Below are positions 1 through 9,036 of a stretch of 64,000 bases of DNA, one piece after another. Position 1 is the first letter of the stretch; each line of letters starts with the position of its first letter. This DNA comes from Bacteroidota bacterium (GTDB lineage Bacteria > Bacteroidota > Bacteroidia > 2-12-FULL-35-15): assembly GCA_016707685.1 (NCBI GenBank), contig JADJHE010000011.1, positions 73,632 to 137,631 of the forward strand, written 5' to 3'. The position numbers were made by a program, and so were the translations under genes. Below the pieces are notes generated by a model that saw only the letters and a list, made by a program, of their open reading frames with translations, was not told the origin of the DNA and ran no database searches.

Positions 1-1
1 T

Positions 2-2326
2 ATCAATTTTACGAATGTCAAGAAAGACAAAGGAAAGAATTCGAAAAAGAGTCACATCTATGATGTTGAGAATTGGGCGGCTTCATACTCATTCAATGAG
101 ATATACAGACGAAATGTGAATATTGAGTACAACTCTCAAATAAATCATAGAGGTGGATTGATGTACAATTTTGCACCACAACCTAAAAACATTAAGCCGT
201 TTGCGAAAATGAAAATTTTCCAATCGAAATATTTGGTTCTTATTAAGGATATTAATTTTTATCCTTATCCCAATAAATTAGGATTTAATACCGATGTTCA
301 GCGCGAATACAGTGCTGCAAAATCAAGAAATACAACAGGAGGAGATGTTATTATTTTACCAACATTTAATAAGCGTTTTAATATGACGCGTAACTACGAT
401 TTGAAATACGACATCACTAGAAATTTGAAATTGGATTATACGGCTAGTAATTTAGAGCGAATATTAGAACCAGATGGTGCTGTAACAGATGCTTCGAGAG
501 ATACATTGAAGCGTGAGTTTTTTGATCGTGTAAAAACGACTCAATACAATCAACAAATAAATGTAAATTATACAATTCCTATTAATAAAATTCCGTTATT
601 GGATTTTACAACCGCTTCGGTTCGTTATGCTGGTACTTACTCATGGTCACGTTCTCCGATTATGAATAATTTAGCTAGAGATGCTGAAGGTAATTTATAT
701 ACCACTCCAGATACTTTAGGAAATACAATACAAAATTCGAGGAACATTCAATGGACAGGACAAGCCAACATGGTAACCTTGTATAATAAAGTACCATTCT
801 TGAAAAAAATTAATAATAAGAATAACAAAAATGCTAATAAGGGCAAAGCTACTTCTGCAGTTAAAAGCCCAACAAATGCTAAAACAGCACCGGCTGATAG
901 TACAAAAAAGAAAGATAATCAGTACGAAATTATTGAGTATGTGGCTAGAATTATAATGAGTTTGAAAACCGTAAATATTACGTATTCACAAACAGAAGGT
1001 ACTTTATTGCCAGGCTATGCTCGAAATACACAGATGCTTGGTATGGATGAACATTTTGCTGGTCCAACCCCAGGTTTTGTTTTCGGAAGTCAACAGGATA
1101 TTCGTCAGCAAGCAATTGCTTCAACTTTAGATAACGACCCCAATAATGATTGGTTGGTTAAAACTGCTTCATTGAACAATTTATACACAAAAACATTTGC
1201 CACAAATTTAAATATCAAAGCTAATTTAGAACCATTGCCTGATGTTAAAATAGAATTGTCGGCACTACGAACAAAATCAAAAAACAATACTGAGTTTTTT
1301 AGATGGAATACAACCACTGGAAAGTTTGAAACTCAAACGCCAATGGAAACAGGTAATTTTAGCATGTCGTTTTTGAGTTATAAAACATCTTTTTATAAAG
1401 ATGATAAAGCATTTTTAGCATTTTTAAATGCACGTTCAACCATTTCTACGAGAGTTGCTTCTGAAAATCCCAATTGGAGCAGTAACGTAATTAATGGATT
1501 TGCACAAGGGTACAATGAGACGTCTCAGGAAGTGTTAATACCTGCATTTATCGCTGCATATTCAGGTAAAAATCCTACGAATGTAAGTTTAGATGCTTTT
1601 CCAAAGGTGCCTAAACCAAATTGGAGATTAACCTATGACGGTTTATCAAAAATAGAAAAGTTGAAAAAATACTTTAAGTCTGTTACGCTAAGCCATGCCT
1701 ACCGATCGTCCTACAATGTTGGGGGCTATACTTCTAATTTGCAGTTTATTGACCCTGATCAAGATGGTTATACTGCTGTTATGGAAGCTGTATCTAGTAT
1801 TGCGAATAATCCAAATTTTATTTCCCGTTACCAAATTAATACAGTTACGATTTCAGAGCAATGGAGCCCATTTATTAAGTTTGATTTTGTTTTAAATAAT
1901 AGCTTGTTGTTGAATTTTGAGTACAAAAAAGATCGTAATATTTCGTTGGGATTAACTAGTAAAACATTAACGGAGATTGTTGGACGTGAAATTATTGGAG
2001 GTGTAGGTTATCGTATTCGTGATGTTACAATCAGTAAAAGAATGAAGGTAAAGGGTAAGCCGATTAAGAGTGACTTAAATTTAAAAGCCGATATTTCTTT
2101 CCGTAAAAACGAAACGGTAATTAGGCGTATTGTTGAGGAAACGAGTCAATCAACTGGTGGTACAAACATTATTTCATTAAAAGTGTCAATGGATTATGTT
2201 ATTAATGAACGTATCAATATTCGTTTCTTCTATGATCGTATCATGAATAAGCCAGTTATTTCTACATCGTTCCCTACAACCAATACAAATGCTGGTTTAA
2301 GCTTGCGTTTGATGCTATCTAACTAA
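2..2326 (+). CDS. sprA: SprA/Sov-type T9SS outer-membrane translocon, C-terminal part (5' truncated by window edge)
   Basis: The frame is open from base 2, and the residues before the first GTG (116) read on as plausible coding sequence (KKSHIYDVENWAASYSFNEI), so the gene begins outside the window. About 774 residues are visible, of roughly 2,400 usual for SprA. The visible part shows alternating polar/aromatic beta-barrel segments and family-like text (NEIYRRNVNIEYN, RTKSKNNTEFFRWN, SLGLTSKTLTEIVGREIIGG). SprA is the giant barrel through which T9SS cargo crosses the outer membrane; gliding Bacteroidota need it. Three T9SS cargo proteins lie in this window. The low-complexity Lys/Asn/Ala stretch near 820-920 is probably a surface or periplasmic loop. 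gcvH and a VanZ gene follow, an order I recall from other Flavobacteria. Confidence 0.9.
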   Translation: MNFTNVKKDKGKNSKKSHIYDVENWAASYSFNEIYRRNVNIEYNSQINHRGGLMYNFAPQPKNIKPFAKMKIFQSKYLVLIKDINFYPYPNKLGFNTDVQREYSAAKSRNTTGGDVIILPTFNKRFNMTRNYDLKYDITRNLKLDYTASNLERILEPDGAVTDASRDTLKREFFDRVKTTQYNQQINVNYTIPINKIPLLDFTTASVRYAGTYSWSRSPIMNNLARDAEGNLYTTPDTLGNTIQNSRNIQWTGQANMVTLYNKVPFLKKINNKNNKNANKGKATSAVKSPTNAKTAPADSTKKKDNQYEIIEYVARIIMSLKTVNITYSQTEGTLLPGYARNTQMLGMDEHFAGPTPGFVFGSQQDIRQQAIASTLDNDPNNDWLVKTASLNNLYTKTFATNLNIKANLEPLPDVKIELSALRTKSKNNTEFFRWNTTTGKFETQTPMETGNFSMSFLSYKTSFYKDDKAFLAFLNARSTISTRVASENPNWSSNVINGFAQGYNETSQEVLIPAFIAAYSGKNPTNVSLDAFPKVPKPNWRLTYDGLSKIEKLKKYFKSVTLSHAYRSSYNVGGYTSNLQFIDPDQDGYTAVMEAVSSIANNPNFISRYQINTVTISEQWSPFIKFDFVLNNSLLLNFEYKKDRNISLGLTSKTLTEIVGREIIGGVGYRIRDVTISKRMKVKGKPIKSDLNLKADISFRKNETVIRRIVEETSQSTGGTNIISLKVSMDYVINERINIRFFYDRIMNKPVISTSFPTTNTNAGLSLRLMLSN

Positions 2327-2365
2327 AAAAAAGCAAATAACTCTTTTTTTTATTGGATTTAACTA

Positions 2366-2373
2366 TAAATTTG
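2366..2373 (+). promoter_or_regulatory. candidate -7 box (TAAATTTG) of gcvH
   Basis: Matches the Bacteroidota -7 consensus TAnnTTTG exactly, 29 bases before the gcvH ATG. No TTG at the usual 17-23 base distance upstream was found, so only half of the promoter is supported. Confidence 0.35.
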
Positions 2374-2402
2374 TGCTTACAAAATAAAAAAACACCATTA
2401 AT

Positions 2403-2783
2403 ATGAATTTTCCAGAAAATTTAAAGTACACAAAAGATCACGAATGGGTTCGTGTAGAAGGTAATGAAGCTTATATTGGTATTACCGAATTTGCTCAAAG
2501 CGAATTAGGTGATATCGTTTATGTTGATATAACTACAGTTGGTGAGGAATTAGCTCACGAAGAAATATTTGGAACAGTAGAAGCTGTTAAAACGGTTTCT
2601 GATTTGTTTATGCCAGTATCTGGTAAAGTATTAGAAGTTAATCCAGGTTTAGATGCTGCTCCTGATGCAGTAAACAAAGATCCTTATGGAAAAGGTTGGA
2701 TGATTAAAATAGCGGTTTCCAATGCAGCTGAATTAAGTGGCTTGTTAAGTGCTGCTGATTACAAAGCATTAATCGGACACTAA
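2403..2783 (+). CDS. gcvH: glycine cleavage system H protein
   Basis: A 126-residue lipoyl carrier of the glycine cleavage system; it shuttles the aminomethyl group between the P, T and L proteins in the cytoplasm. Full length for the family. The lipoylation site is Lys63 in GTVEAVKTVSD, with the usual upstream motif DHEWVRVEG and the C-terminal PYGKGWMIKI. The start at 2403 gives the conserved N-terminus (MNFPENLKYTKDHEW). P, T and L genes are not in the window. It lies between sprA and a VanZ gene on the same strand, with a candidate -7 box just upstream. Confidence 0.95.
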   Translation: MNFPENLKYTKDHEWVRVEGNEAYIGITEFAQSELGDIVYVDITTVGEELAHEEIFGTVEAVKTVSDLFMPVSGKVLEVNPGLDAAPDAVNKDPYGKGWMIKIAVSNAAELSGLLSAADYKALIGH

Positions 2784-2796
2784 TCCCTCGCGGATA

Positions 2797-3192
2797 ATGT
2801 TTTTAAAACATACTAAATGGGCAATGCTTTGGGCATTGCTAATATTGATATTGTGCGGAATTCCTGGAAGGGACATTCCGCATATTTCGTTTTTAGAGTT
2901 GCTGAGTTTTGACAAATTTGTACATGCAGGAATTTTTTTTGTATTAGTCTTATTTACAATTAGAGGTTTTCTATTGCAAACAATGATTCGCTTTTTGCAA
3001 ACTAATGCAAAAATTGTAGCAACCACTTTTTGTATAATTTATGGCGGTTTGTTAGAAGTGATGCAAGGAGCATTGTTTCAAGAACGTAGTGCTGACATGT
3101 TTGATTTTATTGCAAATTCGTTTGGTGTGTTAGTAGGATTGATGATGTATGCAATCATTGAAAATAAAATTTTAAAACACTTGATTAAATGA
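2797..3192 (+). CDS. VanZ family membrane protein
   Basis: 131 residues with about four hydrophobic segments (roughly 10-28, 45-62, 72-92, 104-124) and VanZ-like text: SFDKFVHAGIFFVLVLF after the first loop and GGLLEVMQ before the last segment. VanZ-like proteins are small inner-membrane proteins; the founding member gives low teicoplanin resistance, but the biochemical role of most members is unknown. The ATG is 14 bases after the gcvH stop. The stop overlaps the ATG of the next gene (ATGA), so the two are translationally coupled. Confidence 0.8.
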   Translation: MFLKHTKWAMLWALLILILCGIPGRDIPHISFLELLSFDKFVHAGIFFVLVLFTIRGFLLQTMIRFLQTNAKIVATTFCIIYGGLLEVMQGALFQERSADMFDFIANSFGVLVGLMMYAIIENKILKHLIK

Positions 3193-3668
3193 ACATTCGT
3201 TGGGAAATTAAATCGTTTCAAGAGCTATCGGTTGTTGAGTTGTATGAACTAATGAAGTTGAGATTGGAGATTTTTGTTGTTGAACAAAACTGTTCCTATC
3301 AAGATGCTGATGGAAAAGATTTAAAATCATTTCATTTAATGGGTTATAGTAATGATGGCGTATTGGTAGCTTATTGCAGAATACTACCTGCGGGTATATC
3401 CTATGCGGAGGTGTCGATAGGTAGAGTCGTTAGCTCTTCATTGGTTAGAGGAAGTGGTGTAGGGAAACAATTGATGGAAGAGGCTCTGAAATGCATTCAA
3501 CAGAAATTTGTAAATAGTTCTGTACGTATTTCGGCACAATCGTATTTGTTAAAATTCTATGAAGGCTTTGGTTTCAGAACTGTAGGAAAGGAATATTTAG
3601 AAGATGATATTCCACATATGGAAATGATTCTTAAAAAAGAAAAATTAAAAATCGGAATAAGTGTTTGA
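3189..3668 (+). CDS. GNAT family N-acetyltransferase (ElaA-like)
   Basis: 159 residues of a single GNAT domain. The N-terminal part (ELMKLRLEIFVVEQNC, then QDADGKDLKSFHLMGY) is typical of the ElaA subgroup, and the acetyl-CoA pyrophosphate loop is RGSGVGKQLM near residue 95. The fold transfers acetyl from acetyl-CoA to an amine; the substrate is not known. Start fixed by the ATGA overlap with the VanZ gene. The 3' end runs 24 bases into the convergent outer-membrane protein gene, so no terminator separates them. Confidence 0.85.
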   Translation: MNIRWEIKSFQELSVVELYELMKLRLEIFVVEQNCSYQDADGKDLKSFHLMGYSNDGVLVAYCRILPAGISYAEVSIGRVVSSSLVRGSGVGKQLMEEALKCIQQKFVNSSVRISAQSYLLKFYEGFGFRTVGKEYLEDDIPHMEMILKKEKLKIGISV

Positions 3669-5237
3669 TAGGTCGGTTTTGATACCAATAAAGAAATAAG
3701 GAATTTGTGTTTTTGAATAAGCACGTTCTTCAATGCGATAAGCAGCCCCTAATTCAATTTTTAAATTCATACGTGTGTCAAGTATATAAGCTCCTCGCAA
3801 TGATGCAGTAATTAAATTTGTTTGAAATCCTTGTGTTGTATAATTTCCATAATCATTCGGACGATTGGTATACGACATGAAAATGTTTTTTCCGTAGTCG
3901 GTTCCTGCACTATCAGCACCATATTTTGCGTATTGAACTTTTGCTTCTATGAATATGCGTTTGTGTCGGTAGTTTAAGAAAGAAATAGACTCCCAGAAAT
4001 TTGCTCCTAGAGGATGAGCCAAAGGTTGGTTCATGTGTCCATAGTTTTGTTGAACACTTCCATGTGCGTAGGTGTAGGGACGAACATAATTAAATTCAGT
4101 TTGGAAATTAAAATGTGTGATTTTGAACATGTCAAAGCTTTTAAATCCAATTTGAAAAGCTTGTTTATTGGCCCACCAGCCATCGTTTGCTACAACTTCT
4201 TTTAATAAAAACTCATCTAATAAAATCTGTCCATAGAGTTGTTGTTTTTTAAATAATTTTATTTTGAAATTAAATCCAACAAAAGCATTGTCGCTCGAAC
4301 CTAGTGAATATTCTGTAGGTCGGAAGAATAGTATAGGGTTCAAGTAATTTACATCGTATCCACGATGGCGAGTGCTGTCGCTTCCTTGCCAAACTACAGA
4401 TTCAAATAGACCAATCGAAATTCGTTTAGTAGCATTCCAGCCTAAATAATGCAATGTCGCATATTTATTTAACCAATCTTTTTTCATTCCCGATGGATGC
4501 GTTGCATCCTTCATAATTGTAAATAAATTCACATAGGTTAGTTTCCACACGTTGGTTGTTATTTTAAGATAGGGGTAAGGTGCAGCATTATCGGATAGAA
4601 ATAAAGAGCGATAACCATCACCCCAAAAATGTTTGTCTTGGCCAACTTGGAAATTAAAAATTTTGTTTGGAGAATAAGATAAGTATCCCGAAAAATATTG
4701 ATAGGCATATTGCTGATTTGATGAGTCGTTGTTACTTCTGTAGATGTAACCAATGCCAGGGTTCACATTCGTTTCTTGAATAATTGAGTCAACAAAACTA
4801 TTAGCAACTATTTTCCCTCCAAGTGCTTTAAAGTTGAATGCAAATTTGTTTCCTATAAAACCTAAGAGGTTAGCACCTATAGCTAAATCGTTTGTAAATC
4901 GTCCTTTGGGGGAAGTTTGGTATCCAGCACTGGCATTTATGAGTGGGTATACTTCAATTTGAGATTTAGCCTTTTTGTCTCTCTCTTCTGCTTTTGTACC
5001 AGCTAGTAATCTTGGAAAGGTGGACGTGCTATCTTTTATTTGTTTAATAACTTCGAAGCGATAAGGCTTCACAAAGGTTTGAAATTTTTCTTCTTTATTA
5101 TTATAATAGTTATCGATACCCCATAAAAAATCTTTGCTGAGAGTATAGTTTAATTGTTGAGCAATTGAATGGTTGTTCTTTAGAAGAAGAAGTAGAATGA
5201 AGAAAGTAAAAATTAAATATGGCTTTTTACTTTTCAT
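3645..5237 (-). CDS. outer-membrane beta-barrel protein, RemB/Wzi-like (paralogue 1)
   Basis: 530 residues with a signal peptide (about 1-26, ending NNHSIAQ) and a barrel-like body of short amphipathic strands. The block FQVGQDKHFWGDGYRSLFLS followed by DNAAPYPYL is shared with the gene at 6341-8101, and the C-terminus ends in an aromatic residue (TYSDF), as outer-membrane barrels do. Such proteins are annotated as RemB (gliding-motility surface protein) or Wzi-like capsule assembly protein in Bacteroidota; which role applies is not decided here. The ATG overlaps the end of the upstream WecA-like gene by 11 bases, indicating one operon for surface glycan production. Confidence 0.75.
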   Translation of the reverse strand: MKSKKPYLIFTFFILLLLLKNNHSIAQQLNYTLSKDFLWGIDNYYNNKEEKFQTFVKPYRFEVIKQIKDSTSTFPRLLAGTKAEERDKKAKSQIEVYPLINASAGYQTSPKGRFTNDLAIGANLLGFIGNKFAFNFKALGGKIVANSFVDSIIQETNVNPGIGYIYRSNNDSSNQQYAYQYFSGYLSYSPNKIFNFQVGQDKHFWGDGYRSLFLSDNAAPYPYLKITTNVWKLTYVNLFTIMKDATHPSGMKKDWLNKYATLHYLGWNATKRISIGLFESVVWQGSDSTRHRGYDVNYLNPILFFRPTEYSLGSSDNAFVGFNFKIKLFKKQQLYGQILLDEFLLKEVVANDGWWANKQAFQIGFKSFDMFKITHFNFQTEFNYVRPYTYAHGSVQQNYGHMNQPLAHPLGANFWESISFLNYRHKRIFIEAKVQYAKYGADSAGTDYGKNIFMSYTNRPNDYGNYTTQGFQTNLITASLRGAYILDTRMNLKIELGAAYRIEERAYSKTQIPYFFIGIKTDLSNTYSDF

Positions 5238-6322
5238 GCACCGTTCTGTTTTTTACTTTTTTAATAAAGAATGGAACTTGTGCAATAAATAATGCCGTAC
5301 CTCCTACTATAATAAAAGTATAAGTGGCTTCTAAAAAAGAGAAAAATACACTTAAGCCAATAATTAGGATGTTAATAGTATAAATGGTGATAACTGTTTT
5401 TTTGTGACTAAATCCAATGTCAATAATGCGATGGTGAAGATGATTTCTGTCGGCTGAAAAAGGAGATACACCACGTGCAGCACGATATATAAAAATTCGA
5501 AGTGTGTCAACTAATGGATATACCAAAACGGCCATTGCAAATATTGGTTTTGAAACATGCAAAATAATTGGATTGTGAATCGTAGTTACATCATAATTAA
5601 TTAATTTGATAGCAAGGATAGATATAATTAGACCAATTGTTAATGATCCAGAATCACCCATAAAAATTTTTGCAGGAGAAAAATTAAAAAATAAAAAGCC
5701 TAATAATGAACCAGCTAGTGCGAATCCAAGACAAGCCATTACCGGGTCACCAGCTAATGCAAACCAAGCTCCAAAATGCTGAGGCTGCAATCAATCCTAC
5801 GCCACCAGCTAATCCATCAACTCCATCAATTAAGTTGAATGCATTTACAACAACAATGTATGTAAACAATGATAAAAAGACACTTGCCCAATGTGGCAAT
5901 ACTTCAATTCCAAATATTCCTTGCATACTCACAATTCGAATGTCGGCCATTAAAATCAATACCATCCCAACAAGAACATGTGCAACCAATTTTTTTACAG
6001 GTGCAGTTCCGATAATATCATCTTTAACTCCCACAAAAAACATAACAAGTACGGTAGATACTATAAACTTATAATCATCCATTGCTCCCATTAATTGCAT
6101 TGAATCGTGAATGTATCCATTGGGAAACCATAACGAAAATGAAAAAATTGTTCCAGCAAAAATGATAATTCCACCTATTGTAGGAACCATTCTAGAATGA
6201 ATTTTTCTAGTATCACCTGGAGCATCGAATAATCTTTTTAGAATTGCAACTTTAATCAACGATGGAGTTGAAAGTAAAACCACAAAAAAAGAAGTAATGA
6301 ATACTAAGATTAAAAATCCCAT
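5227..6322 (-). CDS. WecA/TagO-type UDP-sugar:undecaprenyl-phosphate sugar-1-phosphate transferase (frameshifted)
   Basis: MraY/WecA superfamily integral membrane enzyme that starts a surface glycan by putting a sugar phosphate on undecaprenyl phosphate. Motifs in order: early loop GDTRKIHSRMVPTIGG, acidic pair in VGVKDDI, catalytic NAFNLIDGVDGLAGG, then FMGDSGS and the HLHHR motif (NHLHHRI) typical of the WecA branch. About ten membrane segments. The reading frame breaks near 5773-5776 (A4 on the plus strand): removing one base joins GLIAASAF to GAWFALAGDPV. All motifs on both sides are intact, so a sequencing indel is likelier than gene death. It sits between the two RemB/Wzi-like paralogues and downstream of gmd-fcl. 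Confidence 0.85.
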
Positions 6323-6340
6323 TTGGTTTATATGTTTAAT

Positions 6341-8101
6341 TTAAAAATCGTAATAAAAATTTGCAAACGATGTTCTAACACCAAAATATACAAATTGTGT
6401 TTGTTTGTTTACTCCTTCGGTTATTTCCGAACGATTACTTAATCCTACTACAATATTAAAGTTTGTTGAAGGATTTACCAAATATCCGACATGAATATCT
6501 TGATAGATGATGGTTGTTTTTAATCCTTGTGTTGTTTGGATATTCTCTAGCTGTTGGTTTGAAGGGAATGTATTGTCGGATTTAAATACATTTCCACCAA
6601 AATTGTAATTTAATGAGTCATTCCCTTTTACCGCATAGTTTCCTTTTGCCTGAATAAAAAAGTCTCTGTATCTATAATTGATTATTCCAATTGCTTCATA
6701 AAAATTTGCGCCTAGTGGGTGAGCGAGGGCTTGGTTGTAGTGTGTGTAACTTTGAAAGGTGTTTTCTGAAGAATAGGAATATGGACGAACATTGTTGTAT
6801 TCGAGTTGTAAGTGCAAGTTTTTAATTGTAAATAAATCGAAATACTTTAATCCAATTTGGTAACCATATTTTTTACGAATATTTGCTATTCCACTTTTGG
6901 TTGCAAGGTCATCTAGCATGTATTGACCATACAAGGATATGCTATTGGTGATTTTTAATTTTAAAGTTGCCCCTACTAATACATTGTTTTTATTATGCAA
7001 ACCATATACAGCAGAGTTTACGCCAATTATGGGATTAAAGGTGTTAAATTCTAAGCTTTGGCGATTCATGGTATCTGCTGCTTCCCATATCATTCCTTGA
7101 AAAAGGCCTATTTGCAAGCGTTTAAAAAGATTCATGCTTAGCATTTGGAAGCTAGCTGTTTTCTTTTGAAACAATCGTTCTACATTGGGTGGTGTTTTCA
7201 CTCCACCATTTGTAAGGTTCATAAAAGATGCAAAGAGATTGGTGTATTGAAAGTTTTTGTAGGTTGTGGTAATACGTGCAAAAGGATAATTGAATGTGTT
7301 ATCCGAAAGTAATAAAGAACGGTAGCCATCACCTACAAAATGTTTACCATGTCCCACTTGAATATTTAATATTTTAAAAGGAGAGTAGGATACATAGCCC
7401 GATGCCATTGCATAATCATAGCCATTGTTTTTGAATTTTTTTGCACGCCCTTGACCAGGTATTACATCGTACTGATAGTTGGCCGTTTGTGGGAACAAAT
7501 CATTCGTTGAGTTAATATAATCATCGAGGTATTGCACATAAGTTGCCTGATTTTCATAAAAGGATGTTTCGAAAGCAAGATTTTTACCGATGCTAGCACG
7601 TACAATGAAGCCACGTGTGTTTTTGTATACTTTTTCTCCAGTAGCATCGGCCAAATCTTTTCCAAATTCAAAATTGAATAAGGGATCAATGGTCATGTAA
7701 AACTTATCGGTAGTATCCTGAACAATAAAAAGACTTTCTTTTTTTATTTTTCGAATGATAAGTTTTTCGGTTTTGTTTTTTTTAGGGTGGCTTATTGGCT
7801 GTAATATTGGGCGAAAGGAAGTAATTGTGTTGTTTTCTAAGCTAATGGTATCCCTCCATCCTTCAGCGTAATTGTTGGTGTGAACAAATAATTCTTTTGT
7901 TTTAACGACTGATAGTTCTTTCTCAATTTTTAAACCCCATTCTCTGTTCAATGGTAAGTTCTGTTGAGCTGATAAAGAATTCAATATTAAGACACAAGCT
8001 ATACACAAGAGGCTATAACGGAAAAACCTGATACCAAATACTTGATACCAAATACTTGATACATGATACTTGTTACTTGATACCTGATACATGGTGTTCA
8101 T
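6341..8101 (-). CDS. outer-membrane beta-barrel protein, RemB/Wzi-like (paralogue 2)
   Basis: 586 residues, paralogous to 3645-5237: shared block VGHGKHFVGDGYRSLLLSDN and the downstream pattern QLEYNNVRPYSY / NQALAHPLGANFYEAIG, and a C-terminal aromatic (YYDF). A hydrophobic signal (about residues 30-45, ending NSLSAQ) is preceded by an unusual 25-residue stretch encoded by tandem 7-bp repeats (8027-8089). No ATG exists between the repeats and the signal peptide, so translation must start at 8101 or 8092, upstream of the repeats. Its start abuts the fcl stop (1-base overlap). Likely role: surface or capsule attachment, or gliding; not proven. Confidence 0.72.
   Translation of the reverse strand: MNTMYQVSSNKYHVSSIWYQVFGIRFFRYSLLCIACVLILNSLSAQQNLPLNREWGLKIEKELSVVKTKELFVHTNNYAEGWRDTISLENNTITSFRPILQPISHPKKNKTEKLIIRKIKKESLFIVQDTTDKFYMTIDPLFNFEFGKDLADATGEKVYKNTRGFIVRASIGKNLAFETSFYENQATYVQYLDDYINSTNDLFPQTANYQYDVIPGQGRAKKFKNNGYDYAMASGYVSYSPFKILNIQVGHGKHFVGDGYRSLLLSDNTFNYPFARITTTYKNFQYTNLFASFMNLTNGGVKTPPNVERLFQKKTASFQMLSMNLFKRLQIGLFQGMIWEAADTMNRQSLEFNTFNPIIGVNSAVYGLHNKNNVLVGATLKLKITNSISLYGQYMLDDLATKSGIANIRKKYGYQIGLKYFDLFTIKNLHLQLEYNNVRPYSYSSENTFQSYTHYNQALAHPLGANFYEAIGIINYRYRDFFIQAKGNYAVKGNDSLNYNFGGNVFKSDNTFPSNQQLENIQTTQGLKTTIIYQDIHVGYLVNPSTNFNIVVGLSNRSEITEGVNKQTQFVYFGVRTSFANFYYDF
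8027..8089. repeat. tandem 7-bp repeat, 9 units, inside the 5' end of a surface-protein gene
   Basis: Nine consecutive heptamers: CCTGATA, CCAAATA, CTTGATA, CCAAATA, CTTGATA, CATGATA, CTTGTTA, CTTGATA, CCTGATA (plus strand; coding strand consensus TATCAAG). They begin directly after the ATG at 8092 and end just before the signal peptide of the minus-strand RemB/Wzi-like gene. Since 7 is not a multiple of 3, gain or loss of one unit changes the reading frame of the gene. Confidence 0.85.
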
Positions 8102-9036
8102 TACAACTTATCTTTTACTTCAGCATAAACTGCAGCAACGCCTTCTGTTAAATTGATTTTATGTTTCCAGCCAAAGGAGTGTAGCTTACTTACATCCATT
8201 AATTTACGTGGCGTTCCGTCAGGTTTAGTTGTATCGAATTTTAATTCGCCAGAAAAGCCAACTGTTTTTTTAACGAGTAATGCCAAATCTTTTATGGAGA
8301 TGTCTTCACCAACGCCAATGTTAACTAATCCTGGTTCATTGTAATTTTGCATTAAATAGAAACAAGCATCCGCCAAATCATCGGCATGTAAAAATTCGCG
8401 CAAGGGTGAGCCTGTTCCCCAAATTTCAACTGTTGCAGCATTTTCTTTTTTAGCTGTATGAAATTTGCGGATTAATGCAGGTAGTACATGTGAATTGTTT
8501 AAGTCATAATTGTCGTTAGGACCATATAGATTAGTTGGCATCACTGAAATAAAATTACAGCCGTATTGAGCACGATAGGCATCACACATTTTTATACCAG
8601 CTATTTTGGCAATTGCATAGGGTTCATTTGTTGGTTCTAATAACCCTGTTAAAAGATAATCCTCTTTTAACGGTTGCGGAGCCAATTTAGGGTAAATACA
8701 AGAAGAGCCTAAGAACATTAACTTAGTAACATTATTCAAATAAGCATGATGAATGACATTGCTTTGTATCATCATGTTTTCATAAATAAAATCGGCACGG
8801 TAGGTATTGTTCGCAACAATTCCACCCACTTTAGCAGCAGCTAAAAAAACAAATTCAGGTTTTTCAGTTGCAAAAAAATCAGCAACTGCTTGCTGATTTC
8901 TTAGGTCTAAGTCTTTTGATGTACGGGTTACAATGTTTGTAAAGCCATCTTTGTGTAAGCGCCTAATAATTGCAGAACCCACCATTCCACGGTGGCCTGA
9001 AACGTATATTTTTGAATTCTTATTCATATTATTCAT
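8101..9036 (-). CDS. fcl: GDP-L-fucose synthase (GDP-4-keto-6-deoxymannose epimerase/reductase)
   Basis: 311-residue short-chain dehydrogenase-fold enzyme that converts GDP-4-keto-6-deoxy-D-mannose to GDP-L-fucose with NADPH. Seen: nucleotide-binding GHRGMVGSAI near the N-terminus, SSCIYPKLAPQPLKE with the catalytic Ser, and the YxxxK pair in EPYAIAKIAG. Length is standard. It overlaps the 3' end of gmd by 8 bases, so the two successive steps of GDP-fucose synthesis are made from one transcript. The product would feed fucose into the surface glycan handled by the downstream genes. A second ATG four codons in (MNKNSK) is an alternative start. Confidence 0.95.
   Translation of the reverse strand: MNNMNKNSKIYVSGHRGMVGSAIIRRLHKDGFTNIVTRTSKDLDLRNQQAVADFFATEKPEFVFLAAAKVGGIVANNTYRADFIYENMMIQSNVIHHAYLNNVTKLMFLGSSCIYPKLAPQPLKEDYLLTGLLEPTNEPYAIAKIAGIKMCDAYRAQYGCNFISVMPTNLYGPNDNYDLNNSHVLPALIRKFHTAKKENAATVEIWGTGSPLREFLHADDLADACFYLMQNYNEPGLVNIGVGEDISIKDLALLVKKTVGFSGELKFDTTKPDGTPRKLMDVSKLHSFGWKHKINLTEGVAAVYAEVKDKL

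Noticed and set aside
2327..2402. Glycine riboswitch before gcvH
   Set aside because: The interval is 76 bases of A/T-rich sequence without the conserved riboswitch core.
8027..8089. Heptamer array as an origin iteron or CRISPR
   Set aside because: Units adjoin without spacers, lie inside a coding region and have no DnaA boxes or replication gene nearby.
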